Assembly (NCBI RefSeq): GCF_033100395.1
Contig: NZ_JAWLVJ010000016.1
Span: 1 to 64,000, forward strand
DNA: 64,000 nt
Direction: 5' to 3'
From: Terasakiella sp033100395
Lineage (GTDB): Bacteria > Pseudomonadota > Alphaproteobacteria > Rhodospirillales > Terasakiellaceae
Shown: piece by piece, positions 1 to 10,206 of the stretch
Position numbering within the stretch: position 1 is the first letter of the stretch
Layout: every line of letters begins with the position of its first letter
Notes under the pieces: generated by a model
What the model was told of the DNA's origin: nothing
The model's input: the letters and a program-made list of their open reading frames with translations, nothing else
Databases searched by the model: none
Translations under genes and position numbers: made by a program

Positions 1-13
1 TCAAATTACGCAT
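1..13 (-). CDS. Start of a divergent gene running off the left edge (partial)
   Basis: On the minus strand an ATG lies at 13-11, preceded by a purine-rich GAGGAG (complement of 20-25) with 6 nt spacing, an ideal ribosome binding site. Only four codons (M R N L) are inside the window, so no function can be given. The call rests only on the binding site and start codon. It would make the first 300 bases a divergent promoter region shared with the adhesin gene to the right. Confidence 0.35.
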
Positions 14-127
14 AGACTTCTCCTCATAAAAAGAAGTCTTGAATCACATTCTACGCAATTTGTAAATCCACTTTGTCAACAGGACCTAGATACCCAAGTA
101 CGATACTCGACTAATAAACTCGTAAAA

Positions 128-149
128 TTAGGTAATTTCCCGTATACTT
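128..149 (+). promoter_or_regulatory. Adhesin-type upstream motif (TTA-GTA-TTCCC-TATACTT)
   Basis: This stretch resembles the conserved block upstream of the two giant adhesins at 41067 and 47775: TTAnGTA, then TTCCC, then TAnACTT, with one base of gap. It lies about 170 bp before the adhesin start codon. It may be an activator site or promoter element. No protein that binds it is known from the sequence. The rest of 1-292 shows no gene, only a small AAAGC/GCTTT inverted repeat at about 261-275. Confidence 0.35.
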
Positions 150-292
150 GACACTACGCCATGTGAGGGCGTTCCTATGTCAAAATGCACTGTTGAAGGT
201 CGTTAAATTAACGAAGCAAGCACATCTGATTTTTATGGGTGACTTGAGGGATAATAAACCAAAGCTTCATGCTTTCAGGCAGAGGATTATGA

Positions 293-319
293 CATAGACA
301 ATTGTGAGGGTTGTCTATG
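293..319 (+). promoter_or_regulatory. Hairpin enclosing the start codon of the FecR adhesin
   Basis: CATAGACAA (293-301) and TTGTCTATG (311-319) form a perfect 9-bp inverted repeat. The 9-nt loop TTGTGAGGG carries the likely Shine-Dalgarno sequence GAGGG, and the ATG start (317-319) is the last part of the right arm. In mRNA the start codon would be paired while the ribosome site is in the loop, as in translational control hairpins. The structure is directly visible; a regulatory role is inferred. Confidence 0.5.
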
Positions 320-3300
320 CTGAATACACCAGGTGGTGATGAGCCACTTCAATACCGCGCATTGGACAGCGATGCCGGTCAAATTACTTTACCCGAGGGC
401 CTATCGCTTCACTCGGCTAATTTCGTTCGTGATGGTTCTGATTTGTTGATCGAGACAGAGGATGGATCAGTTTTTGTTGCGCCCGGATATTTTGCAACGG
501 AAACACTAGCCGACCTCACCACCCCCAATGGCGATTTTATCAACGGCACCCTGTTTGAAAATGCGCGCGATGTCGCAGCACAAGATCAATTTGCCCAGGT
601 GGAAATCCCGGGCCTTGACCTGCCTGCCCCGGCTGATGCCATCCCGGACGGCATTGGCGAGCCCATCGGCACCGTCGATAATGTGGAAGGTGCGGTCAGC
701 GTCACCCATGTGGACGGCACAACGGAATTCCTCAATGTAGGCGACAAGGTATATCAGGGTGATATTCTGGAAACAGAAACCGGATCCGGCATCGGGATTA
801 CCCTTGCTGATACCTCGGTCTTTTCATTAGGTGAAGAAGGTCAGCTGGTTCTGGATGAACTGGTCTATGACCCCGGCAATCAGGAAGGCAGCGCGGTGAT
901 CTCCCTTGTGGAAGGCACCGCCAGTTTTGTCAGTGGGCAAATCGCCAAGATCAATCCGGATGCGGTCAACATCACGACCCCGGTCGCCACCATCGGGATC
1001 CGTGGAACGAAAGTATTTGTCGAATACAAAGAAGGTGAATTCCGCGCCGTCAACCTGCTGGAAACCACGCTGGATGGCGAACAGGCGGGTGAAATTGTTA
1101 TCTATGACAATGCGGGCGGCATCATTGGCACCACCAATGAAGCCAATATCGGCTGGAGCTGGAACCCGACGACATCAAGTCGCCCCACAGAGCAAAGTTT
1201 CACCACAAACCAAATAGAAACCATGACCCGCGATGCGCAACGCAACTTGCCACGCAACCTGGTTGAAGAAGCCGTTGATGCACGCGAAATGGAACAAGCC
1301 CTGCAGGAAGCCGCCGAACAGGCTGCCGAAGAAGCGCAGGCAGCACAGGAAGATGCCAATCAGGCAGAATTAGACGCAGAACAAGCTAAAGAGCAAGCCC
1401 TGCTCGCCCAACAGGAAGCCGAAGCTTTGCTGGCACAGGCGGCAGAAGACCAAGCCCTGCTGGAAGCCGCCCTTGAAGCGCAGAAACAAGCCGCACTGGA
1501 ACAACAAGAAGCCGAACTGGCTGAACAACTTGCCCTCCAAGCCCTGGAAGAAGCCCAACGCGCCATAGAAGCCGAACGCCTGGCCTATGAAGCAGCGAAA
1601 AAAGCAGAAGAAGACTCTTTCAACGCCCTGCAAAAAGCACAGGAATATGCAGGGTACGGTACCAATCAGGATCAAGACACCAAAGCCAAAAAGCTTGCAG
1701 ATAATACCGATTATTCGAATGTGGAAGTCATTCCCAACAGCGCGGATGATGACGACGGTACCGACACCACATTTACAGGATTTACAGATGAGACGTCAGA
1801 CAATAACGATACGACATTAGTTGCAAACGCCGATGGTGATGGCGACGGTGATGAAGAAGACACCACCACCACGACGTCGCAAAATAATAATGACACTGCC
1901 GTCACTGTCACCCTAAATGGTACAGCGGTTGATGGATATATTAAAGGTGCAACCGTCTTTATTGACCTGAATAAAAACGGCGTTCTGGATGATAACGAAA
2001 ATGTAGCAGGTGCGACATACACCACCACAGGCACAGAAGATAACCCTTCCAGTTTCGGCACCTTTGTGCTTTCGACAACGGCAGAAGACTATGTAATTTC
2101 TCTGACGGGTGGCACTGACATCGCTACAGACAAGCCATTTTATGGTGTCCTGCAAGCGCCTGCAGGTTCCACTGTTATCACACCATTGACCACCATGCTT
2201 GTTGCCTTGATGGACGCAGACCCGGCTTTAGATGTCGCGGCCGCCCAGGCAAAGCTTGCCACCGCACTCAACTTTGATAATCCAGCCCTGCTTGATTTAA
2301 CCCAACATGATCCTGTAGCGGGTTCAAACGGAACTTTGCCGGACAACATTCCCACAGCTGACCATGCCGACTATATCCAGGCGCTGACAAAAGTCACCGC
2401 AGTAGGGGTGCAAATACAAAACACCATCATGCAGGCCGCAAATGTATTTGAAGCTGCGGCAGGCGATGGCGTAACATTAGAGCAAAGTACAACTTCTGCT
2501 GCTCTGTTTGACTCCCTTGCTCAATCGATCAAAGGTCTTTCCGCTACAGAGAAACTTCCTTTAGATTCAGCAGCGACATTGGAAAAAGCAATTAAGGATG
2601 CTGCTGCACTGGAAGATAGCGGCGGAAATACGATCTTCAGCCCCACATTAATTACCAACGTTAACGCTGTGGCAGAACAAACGGCCCAAATCATCCAAGC
2701 TTCTAACGAAACAATTTCAAACCTTATTGATGCAATTGACAGCAATAGTGATGGTGGGGCTTTACTCACTCAGTTGGCACAAGTCGCTGTTGTGGCCGAA
2801 GCGGCCTCTCAAGAATTCAATCAAATCAGTACGTTTGACAGCACCAGTCTGGATGGTTTGAAATCTTCTTACGTCGACACACTCGATTCAAAACTTTCTG
2901 ATGCAAAAATTGGCGATATTAACGGTGATGGGACCGCCAGCCTGAAGCCCGTTTCCTTACAAGGGACAGAGGATCAGATTTTAACAATCACCAAAGCCCA
3001 GCTCATTGCAAACAATACCTTCCCAGAAAGCAGTACGATTAATGTATTAAACCCGACTTCCAAAAATGGCGGTACGCTGACAGAAACCGATACCGGCTGG
3101 ACTTATACCCCTGTTGAAAACAACAGCTCGAATGTAACCTTCACATATGATCTTGAAGCTACATATTCAACAGATGACGGGCCGCAGACACAGACGATAT
3201 CGACCTCTGCTGTTGCTCGATTTACGGCTGTTGCGGACAACACACTCCAAAATGATTCAGATCACAGTGTTGCCAACAATTCGACAGTAGACATTAATAT

Positions 3301-6300
3301 TCTTGCCAATGACACAATAGATACAAACAAGACCCTAACCCTCAGCACCCCCTCAAACGGAACAGTCACGCTTAATGATGATAACACTGTGACTTATGAC
3401 CCAAGTGATGATTTCACAGGGAATGACAGCTTCACCTATACGATCACAGAAACAGACGGCGCGACTCAAACCGCCACCGTTCAAATCACCGTTTCAGAGA
3501 CAGGTGACGAAACACCCCCGCCCCCACCTGTTGATAACTATTCAGGTAAAGCCCTTGATGGATACCTGCAAAACGCAAATGTATTTATTGATCTTGATAA
3601 AGACGGTGTGCTGGATGCCAATGAAATTGCAAGCATTGTGATGACGGATTCAGATGGTGATTTCACCATCTCTACCACAGAAACCGACTATGTTATTTCT
3701 GTTGTTGGCGGGACTGATGCCTCTACAGGAGCGGCCTTTTATGGAGCTTTACAGGCTCCAAAAGGAGATGGAACAAGCATCATTTCCCCCCTGACCACCC
3801 TCATGGTAAATGGGGTGAGTGAAGCACAATTGAAGACCCAGTTCGGGCTTGGTAACAGTATTAGCTTATTGAGCGATGACCCCATCGCATTAGCTAATAC
3901 TGGAGAAAACACAGCAATTTATTCAAAACTGGCAGCTGTGGGTGTACAAATTCAAAACATCATCATTCAAGCAGGTGCGGTTCTTGAGGGAGCATCTAGC
4001 AACTTGGGCGGTAGTACCGCTGCCAGTCACATTTTTACCGTCATTGCCGAGAAAATTACAGAAGCAGCCAATGACGGCAATATCACCTTTGACCTCAGCG
4101 ATTCAAACGATCTGACGGCAGTAATCAATTCCACCGCCAGCAAGCTTTCTGACAGTGGTGTTACGATTGATACATCAAAAGTCAGCACCAATGCAGCGGC
4201 AACCGCCTCCCAGATCAGTACGTCAAACGCGGATATTGACACCGCGATTTCGCAAGGCAAGACAGGTGATGACCTGTTTGCAGTTACCTCACAAACTCAG
4301 CAAAATGCGACCTCTTTTGCTGAAAGTGCAAAAACTGCTGTTGAGAATGACCAACCCGTTTCCAACATCAACCGCGCCCCAACGGTCAACACCGTCACAC
4401 TTGAAAACGGCACTGAGAATATAAGCTATACCCTGCAGGAAAGTGCACTGTTGGCCAACAGTTCAGACCTCGACAATGATACCCTGAATGTCACCGCCAT
4501 TACCGGGACCAATATCACAGCAACTGAAAATACCGAGGCAGGCACATGGACCCTCACATCCACTGCAGCAGGTGAACAAACCATCACCTTTACCGTCAGT
4601 GACGGCACTGTTGATGTTATTCAAACCGCGACCATCAATTTCGTCGATGCGGATAACACGCTAGCCAATGACAGTGTGACCTTAAGTGAAGACGGCTCCA
4701 GCACCATTTCCGTTCTTGCCAATGATACGATCATTGACGGGGCGACCGTCAGTGCCATTTCCACACCATCAAATGGGTCGGTTACGCTCAATAACGACAA
4801 CACGATCACCTATTCACCAACGGCAAACTATAACGGGTCAGACAGTTTCACCTATACGGTTACTGACGAAGATGGGGAAACACAATCAGCAACCGTGAAC
4901 CTGACTGTTACGGCAGTAAATGACGCCCCGGTAGCGGGTGATCAGGTTTCTCTGAGCACCAATGAAGATACCCCCCTGACCATCACGACCACCCAATTAC
5001 TGGGCAGTTCATCTGATGTCGATAACGACAGTTTGAGCATAGCCAACTTTACTATTCAAAGTGGGAATGGTTCCCTGGTTCAAAATGAAGATGGCGTCAG
5101 CTGGGTTTATACCCCTGCGGCCAATGACGACAGTGCGGTCACTTTTTCTTATGACGTAAGTGATGGCAGCCTGAGCGACAGCACGACAGCAACCATCACC
5201 GTCAATGCCGTGAATGATGCCCCAACCGTCAATACCGTAAGCTTGTCAAATGGCACAGAGGCCAGCAGCTATACGTTGACAGAAACCACGCTGCTGGCGA
5301 ACAGCTCGGATATCGAAAGTGACGCCCTGACAGTCACGGCGGTGACAGGTGGCAGCAACCTGACCATCACGCAAACCACAAATGATCCAGAAAGCGGTGC
5401 GAAACGCTGGACCATCACATCATCAGAAGAAGGGGCCGAAACCATTACCTTCACGGTTAGTGACGGAACAAATTCGGTCAATCAAACCGCCACCATCACT
5501 TTTGCCGATATCGACAACACACTTACCAACGACACCGTGACTTTGACCGAAGATGGGTCTACCACCATCTCGGTTCTATCCAATGATACGATCATTGATG
5601 GCGGCACAGTTACGGCAACCTCCACCCCATCACACGGGTCGGTCACCATCAATAACGACAATACGGTGACCTATACGGCGGCAAGCGATTATGCGGGATC
5701 AGACAGTTTCTCTTACACCGTCACTGATGAAGATGGGGAAACCCAGACCGCAACCGTGAACCTGACCGTCACCGCAGATGCCGACGCCCCAACCTTGAAC
5801 ATGAGCCTGGGCACAGGGACAGAAATAACGGTCAATGGCGATGCATCAACCGTCACCATTACAAAAGACAATGTCACCGCAACTGGTAATGGTTATACGA
5901 TCACAGGTAAAGCTCAATCCAATCACACACCAAATGCAGATGATATTGCTACATACGCCTCAGATGACGGCACTGTAAGTGGCTTTGGGGTGACAGGTGA
6001 TCAATCGGGAAACCATACCGAGATCGGTTATCAAAGTTTTGCAGAAACTCTTTATGTTGACTTTGACACCAATGTTTCTTCCGTCAGCGTGGCTTTTGCC
6101 TGGCTTTCAAGTTCAGAAACGGCTTCTTACGAATTCTTCCTAAATGGATCATCTGTTGGGTCCGGAACCAGAGATGGGGTCACCGACGCCATTGATACGG
6201 CCATAACCCTTGCCCCTTCAAACGGCAGCCAGTTTGACCAGATCGTCTTCAAACCGGATGCACAGGGCGATGACTTCCTTATCAACTCTCTTTCCTTTGA

Positions 6301-7003
6301 TAAGCCATCAACGACAACGGCTTATGTGGATATTCCGATCTATCTAAGCCATGCAGAAACAGATACTGACGGGTCAGAAACGCTGTCCAGCATTACGCTT
6401 TCCGGCATTCCAGACACAGCGACCCTTTATGTTGACAATTCCGCTGTCAGCGTTTCCAGCGGATCAGCCACCCTTGCCAATGATAATCTGGATAATGTGA
6501 AAATCCGTGTCACTGACACACAGGACAATTTCGACCTCACAGCGTCTATTACCTCCACAGACGGCAATGATACGGCGATCACCACACAGACGGTCAATGT
6601 GCCAGATTACACCTTTGCCTCCAGTGGTAATGATGACGTGATTGCCATTCAATCCGGTAATGTCACAATTGATGGCGGCACAGGCACCGATACCTTGCAG
6701 CTGGAAGCCGGATTTGATCCGAACTTCGTGACAGCAAACATCACGCTGACCTCTGTTGAAATTATTGATCTGGCAACCGATACGTCTGCCAACAGCATCA
6801 CCATCGGTGCAACCCAGATTAACAGCGGGTCTGTCACCACCATCAACGGCAATGGCAGTGATACACTAACCTTTGCAGATAGTTCTGGCTGGTCGCAAGG
6901 TTCCACAGATCAGGAAACAGGCTACACCACCTATAACTATAGCCAGAATGACACGACGGCTTCGGTTCAGGTGACCTCGACAGTGGCGGTGACAGGATTC
7001 TAA
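317..7003 (+). CDS. Giant FecR-domain, cadherin-like repeat adhesin
   Basis: A protein of about 2230 residues, probably secreted and surface-attached; no Sec signal peptide is visible. Order of regions: a FecR-like domain (about residues 115-230, ending near ATIGIRGT); a 125-residue Ala/Glu/Gln coiled coil (about 315-440); an acidic Asp/Thr linker; two copies of a module containing an EF-hand-like DLNKNGVLDDNE loop (about 530-640 and 1075-1175); then tandem cadherin/VCBS-like domains with LANDT and DSFTYTVTDEDGE motifs; and a two-domain module (from about 1830) shared with the adhesin at 47966. One weak RTX-like GGTGTD loop lies near the C-terminus. ATG 317 is preferred over the in-frame TTG at 311 because GAGGG lies 6 nt before it. 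It lacks the N-terminal and RFEW C-terminal motifs of the other two adhesins, so use of the same pump is uncertain. Confidence 0.85.
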   Translation: MLNTPGGDEPLQYRALDSDAGQITLPEGLSLHSANFVRDGSDLLIETEDGSVFVAPGYFATETLADLTTPNGDFINGTLFENARDVAAQDQFAQVEIPGLDLPAPADAIPDGIGEPIGTVDNVEGAVSVTHVDGTTEFLNVGDKVYQGDILETETGSGIGITLADTSVFSLGEEGQLVLDELVYDPGNQEGSAVISLVEGTASFVSGQIAKINPDAVNITTPVATIGIRGTKVFVEYKEGEFRAVNLLETTLDGEQAGEIVIYDNAGGIIGTTNEANIGWSWNPTTSSRPTEQSFTTNQIETMTRDAQRNLPRNLVEEAVDAREMEQALQEAAEQAAEEAQAAQEDANQAELDAEQAKEQALLAQQEAEALLAQAAEDQALLEAALEAQKQAALEQQEAELAEQLALQALEEAQRAIEAERLAYEAAKKAEEDSFNALQKAQEYAGYGTNQDQDTKAKKLADNTDYSNVEVIPNSADDDDGTDTTFTGFTDETSDNNDTTLVANADGDGDGDEEDTTTTTSQNNNDTAVTVTLNGTAVDGYIKGATVFIDLNKNGVLDDNENVAGATYTTTGTEDNPSSFGTFVLSTTAEDYVISLTGGTDIATDKPFYGVLQAPAGSTVITPLTTMLVALMDADPALDVAAAQAKLATALNFDNPALLDLTQHDPVAGSNGTLPDNIPTADHADYIQALTKVTAVGVQIQNTIMQAANVFEAAAGDGVTLEQSTTSAALFDSLAQSIKGLSATEKLPLDSAATLEKAIKDAAALEDSGGNTIFSPTLITNVNAVAEQTAQIIQASNETISNLIDAIDSNSDGGALLTQLAQVAVVAEAASQEFNQISTFDSTSLDGLKSSYVDTLDSKLSDAKIGDINGDGTASLKPVSLQGTEDQILTITKAQLIANNTFPESSTINVLNPTSKNGGTLTETDTGWTYTPVENNSSNVTFTYDLEATYSTDDGPQTQTISTSAVARFTAVADNTLQNDSDHSVANNSTVDINILANDTIDTNKTLTLSTPSNGTVTLNDDNTVTYDPSDDFTGNDSFTYTITETDGATQTATVQITVSETGDETPPPPPVDNYSGKALDGYLQNANVFIDLDKDGVLDANEIASIVMTDSDGDFTISTTETDYVISVVGGTDASTGAAFYGALQAPKGDGTSIISPLTTLMVNGVSEAQLKTQFGLGNSISLLSDDPIALANTGENTAIYSKLAAVGVQIQNIIIQAGAVLEGASSNLGGSTAASHIFTVIAEKITEAANDGNITFDLSDSNDLTAVINSTASKLSDSGVTIDTSKVSTNAAATASQISTSNADIDTAISQGKTGDDLFAVTSQTQQNATSFAESAKTAVENDQPVSNINRAPTVNTVTLENGTENISYTLQESALLANSSDLDNDTLNVTAITGTNITATENTEAGTWTLTSTAAGEQTITFTVSDGTVDVIQTATINFVDADNTLANDSVTLSEDGSSTISVLANDTIIDGATVSAISTPSNGSVTLNNDNTITYSPTANYNGSDSFTYTVTDEDGETQSATVNLTVTAVNDAPVAGDQVSLSTNEDTPLTITTTQLLGSSSDVDNDSLSIANFTIQSGNGSLVQNEDGVSWVYTPAANDDSAVTFSYDVSDGSLSDSTTATITVNAVNDAPTVNTVSLSNGTEASSYTLTETTLLANSSDIESDALTVTAVTGGSNLTITQTTNDPESGAKRWTITSSEEGAETITFTVSDGTNSVNQTATITFADIDNTLTNDTVTLTEDGSTTISVLSNDTIIDGGTVTATSTPSHGSVTINNDNTVTYTAASDYAGSDSFSYTVTDEDGETQTATVNLTVTADADAPTLNMSLGTGTEITVNGDASTVTITKDNVTATGNGYTITGKAQSNHTPNADDIATYASDDGTVSGFGVTGDQSGNHTEIGYQSFAETLYVDFDTNVSSVSVAFAWLSSSETASYEFFLNGSSVGSGTRDGVTDAIDTAITLAPSNGSQFDQIVFKPDAQGDDFLINSLSFDKPSTTTAYVDIPIYLSHAETDTDGSETLSSITLSGIPDTATLYVDNSAVSVSSGSATLANDNLDNVKIRVTDTQDNFDLTASITSTDGNDTAITTQTVNVPDYTFASSGNDDVIAIQSGNVTIDGGTGTDTLQLEAGFDPNFVTANITLTSVEIIDLATDTSANSITIGATQINSGSVTTINGNGSDTLTFADSSGWSQGSTDQETGYTTYNYSQNDTTASVQVTSTVAVTGF

Positions 7004-7035
7004 GGTTATTTCCTTAACCTTAAGTTTCTTTTTTT
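7002..7035 (+). terminator. Rho-independent terminator of the FecR adhesin
   Basis: AAGGTTA (7002-7008) and TAACCTT (7015-7021) form a perfect 7-bp stem with a 6-nt loop, followed by a T-rich run to about 7035. The stem begins inside the stop codon of the adhesin gene. Confidence 0.6.
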
Positions 7036-7105
7036 AACTTGTCTAACTTGCTCAATAGCCTAAAGAATATTAAGCTCTTGGTCTTGGGGATAAAATCGCT
7101 CGCGG

Positions 7106-8998
7106 GTGAGACAGTTGCAAAAGATCACAAAGTCAAAGACGACACTGGAAGTTGATCTGATCATTCAGGCACTTGACCACCTGGATCAGGGCTTGAGTGT
7201 TTTTGATGGTGAGCTGAATCTGATCCTGTTCAATAAGAAATTTCAGACCTTGCTTGACTATCCCGACGATTTCCTTGAGACCGGGATGAGTTTTGCTGAC
7301 CTGCTGCGCTATAATATTGATCACGGGGAATATGGCCCCGGCGATAAAGAACAGCAGTTTCAGGAACGCATGGATCAGGTCAAACATATACGCCCCCACC
7401 AATTTGTGCGCAGCCGCCCCGATGGCACTGTCATTTCTGTCAAAGGCACCCCTCTGCCCGACGGTGGGTTCATCACCCAATATTCAGATGTGACCCACAC
7501 CCCGTCCGATCAAACCACACTGGTCGATATCGAAGAACAGTTTCGCACCTATCTGGAACTCAGCCCGGTTGGGGCCATGCTGGTCGAATTGGACGGCACG
7601 GTGCGTTTTATCAATGCGCGCATGTTGGATATTTTTGGCTACGATCGCAGCGACGAAGGCAGTATTTCCACGCTGGATTTTTATGCGAATTTAAATGACC
7701 GCATCACATTTCTGGATGTCCTGCAAAATAATGACACCCCATCATCTTTTCGTTTTATGGGAAAGAAGAAGAATGGGGAGACCTTCCCTACCCTGATCAC
7801 GTCAAAGATCATCAATCTCAAAGGAAAGGATCGGATTTTCAGTTGGGTGAATGACCTGACAACCATCAGCAAAGCTGAAGAAACGATCCAAAAGCTGAGC
7901 GAGAGAAATGAATTGATCCTGTCTGCGGCTGGGGCTGGCATACTGGAAATTGATGATGCCAACAAAATTCAGTTCATCAATCCTGCAGCTGCAAAATTGC
8001 TGGGGTATGAACCTGAAGAACTAAAAGACCAGCCGCTGGCAAACTTGCTGATGCCAGACAGTGACATTGCCGATCTTTTACATAGTGATCGAAACAGCGG
8101 CGAAACCCAGATGCATACAAAGTCAAAAGCCGCCTTCCCGGTGAAATTCAACGTCTCTCGCATCAGCAACAGTGAAGGCCATGAAAGAAAAATCATTGTC
8201 TTTGATGATATTTCCGAACGGGTCGCAACCGAAGACGTGCTGCGCCAGGCCATGAAAGATATCGAAAACAGCAGTCGGGCAAAATCCAATTTCCTGTCGG
8301 TAATGAGCCATGAGCTGCGCACCCCCTTAAATGCCATTTTGGGATTTGCGCAAATCCTGAATAAGAACCCGGAAAATAATCTCAATGACCAGCAGCTGAA
8401 GTTTATCGAACATATGTTCAGTGCGGGTGAACATCTCTTAAAGCTGATCAACGAAGCTATTGATATTTCAGCCATTGAAAATGGGCAGGTCAGCCTGTCC
8501 AAACAGGCGCTTAATATGTGCGATATCATTGATGTCTGCGTTCAACAAGTCCAGGTCATGGCGGATAAAAAGAATGTGAACATCATAAAATCACCCCATG
8601 CCGGGCATGCACCCATCATCATTGCTGATCAGGCACGGTTTCAGCAGATCGTGGTTCATTTGCTGAGCAACGCCATAAAATATAACAAGCCAGAAGGCAC
8701 CGTAACCCTTTCCTGTGAAGAACCCACTGAAAGCACCATCCGCCTTATCGTAAGCGATACCGGGCGAGGCATCGCAGAAACTGAACATAATGATATTTTC
8801 GCTCCCTTTAACAGACTTACAGCCCATAGCGAAGGTATTGAAGGGACCGGGCTAGGCCTGACACTATGCAAGCATTTATGTGACCTGATGGGCGGAAAGA
8901 TTGGCTTTTTCACCAAGGTCAATGAAGGCAGTTCTTTCTGGATTGAATTTCCCAAAGCAGAAAATGACAGTCCCCTCATTCCCATGGATGATCACTAG
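7106..8998 (+). CDS. PAS-domain sensor histidine kinase
   Basis: A soluble 630-residue kinase with no membrane segment, so it probably senses a cytoplasmic signal. Three PAS-type domains (about residues 12-130, 143-255 and 265-375; the first resembles the PAS_7 type) are followed by a HisKA helix with MSHELRTPLN, the phospho-accepting His being residue 402. A HATPase domain has N-box NAIKYN, G1 DTGRGIA and G2 GTGLGL. There is no receiver domain. The start taken is GTG 7106; TTG 7115 is a close alternative. The REC-HD-GYP gene follows 117 bp downstream on the same strand and is its likely partner. Confidence 0.85.
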   Translation: MRQLQKITKSKTTLEVDLIIQALDHLDQGLSVFDGELNLILFNKKFQTLLDYPDDFLETGMSFADLLRYNIDHGEYGPGDKEQQFQERMDQVKHIRPHQFVRSRPDGTVISVKGTPLPDGGFITQYSDVTHTPSDQTTLVDIEEQFRTYLELSPVGAMLVELDGTVRFINARMLDIFGYDRSDEGSISTLDFYANLNDRITFLDVLQNNDTPSSFRFMGKKKNGETFPTLITSKIINLKGKDRIFSWVNDLTTISKAEETIQKLSERNELILSAAGAGILEIDDANKIQFINPAAAKLLGYEPEELKDQPLANLLMPDSDIADLLHSDRNSGETQMHTKSKAAFPVKFNVSRISNSEGHERKIIVFDDISERVATEDVLRQAMKDIENSSRAKSNFLSVMSHELRTPLNAILGFAQILNKNPENNLNDQQLKFIEHMFSAGEHLLKLINEAIDISAIENGQVSLSKQALNMCDIIDVCVQQVQVMADKKNVNIIKSPHAGHAPIIIADQARFQQIVVHLLSNAIKYNKPEGTVTLSCEEPTESTIRLIVSDTGRGIAETEHNDIFAPFNRLTAHSEGIEGTGLGLTLCKHLCDLMGGKIGFFTKVNEGSSFWIEFPKAENDSPLIPMDDH

Positions 8999-9115
8999 GG
9001 CGCAATATCTTCACAATGCATTACAATTAATACGAAAGATTTTTGTCAAAGGTGGCAGGAATATGCTAAAACAAGCTAACGATGAATAAAATCTCGGCGC
9101 CAGGGAGAGTCGGCA

Positions 9116-10201
9116 ATGGCTGTTGAAATAAAAATACTAAAAGAATCAAAAATATTAGTCGTTGATGACAATCCTTCTAATGTTTTGCTGCTCGAAGCAT
9201 TGCTGCAACAGGAAGACTATGAAAATGTTGCAAGCACCACCGATCCGACCCAGGTGAAGGGACTGCATCAGGAAAATGAATATGACCTGATCCTTCTCGA
9301 CATCCAGATGCCGCGCCTGAACGGCTTTGAAGTCATGGAACAATTAAAAGAAATACATGATGAAGCCGACTATCTGCCCGTTCTTGTTCTGACTGCGCAA
9401 ACCGATATGGAAACGCGTCTGCGTTCCCTGGATCTGGGTGCACGTGACTTTGTGACCAAGCCGTTCCAGCATGCCGAAGTTCTGCAGCGTATCCACAATT
9501 CCCTTGAAATCAGACACCTTTACAAACAGCAGAAAGACTACAGTCACACGCTGGAAGAAAAGGTCAATGAAGCAACAGCTGAATTGCGCAAATCCCAACT
9601 GGATATCATCCGCTGTCTGGGCCGTGCGGGTGAATATCGCGACAATGAAACAGGCGAACATGTAATCCGCATGTCCAAATCCTGTCAGGTGCTTGCACGC
9701 GCTGCCGGGATTTCAGAACGCCAGGCTGAACTGATCCTTTACGCAAGTCCCATGCATGATGTGGGTAAAATCGGTATCCCCGATCATATCCTGCTGAAAC
9801 CCGGTAAACTGACCCCGGACGAATGGGAAATTATGCAGACCCATGCCCAATTGGGTGCAGAAATTCTGGCGGATAACGAGTCTGAAATGGTGCAGCTTGC
9901 CCGCACCATCGCCATCAGCCACCATGAAAAATGGGATGGCTCTGGCTATCCCAAAGGTCTAAAGGGGGAAGATATCCCCATTGAAGGCCGTATTGCGGCG
10001 ATCTGTGATGTGTTTGATGCGTTGACGTCTTGGCGCCCCTACAAAAAAGCCTGGACGATTGATGAAGCCATCAACTTCCTGAAAGAAAATGCAGGCTCTC
10101 ACTTTGACCCAAACCTGGTCCCCCTGTTTATTGAATGTCTGCCCAAAATTCTGGACATTCGCGCTGAACATCAGGATCAAATCGAAGATGTGGCCAGCTA
10201 A
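9116..10201 (+). CDS. Response regulator with HD-GYP c-di-GMP phosphodiesterase output
   Basis: A 361-residue protein. An N-terminal receiver has the acidic pair in VVDDN, phospho-acceptor Asp62 (LLLDIQMP) and the conserved Lys in TKPF. A short coiled linker (about 135-160) leads to an HD-GYP domain with His214-Asp215 in MHDVGKIG, HHE, and GSGYPKGLKG. The family hydrolyses c-di-GMP to pGpG or GMP; all signature residues are present, so it should be active. AGGGAGAG upstream supports the ATG at 9116. Phosphorylation by the PAS kinase encoded just upstream probably controls the phosphodiesterase. Confidence 0.92.
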   Translation: MAVEIKILKESKILVVDDNPSNVLLLEALLQQEDYENVASTTDPTQVKGLHQENEYDLILLDIQMPRLNGFEVMEQLKEIHDEADYLPVLVLTAQTDMETRLRSLDLGARDFVTKPFQHAEVLQRIHNSLEIRHLYKQQKDYSHTLEEKVNEATAELRKSQLDIIRCLGRAGEYRDNETGEHVIRMSKSCQVLARAAGISERQAELILYASPMHDVGKIGIPDHILLKPGKLTPDEWEIMQTHAQLGAEILADNESEMVQLARTIAISHHEKWDGSGYPKGLKGEDIPIEGRIAAICDVFDALTSWRPYKKAWTIDEAINFLKENAGSHFDPNLVPLFIECLPKILDIRAEHQDQIEDVAS

Positions 10202-10206
10202 TTCCC

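Noticed and set aside
1..40. AGACTTCT/AGAAGTCT inverted repeat as a terminator
   Set aside because: It has no T run in the right place, and it overlaps a good minus-strand ribosome site and start codon, so a gene start is the better reading.
7969..8529. A 186-residue minus-strand frame inside the PAS kinase gene
   Set aside because: It overlaps the HisKA and PAS coding region, which is clearly real; no independent evidence.
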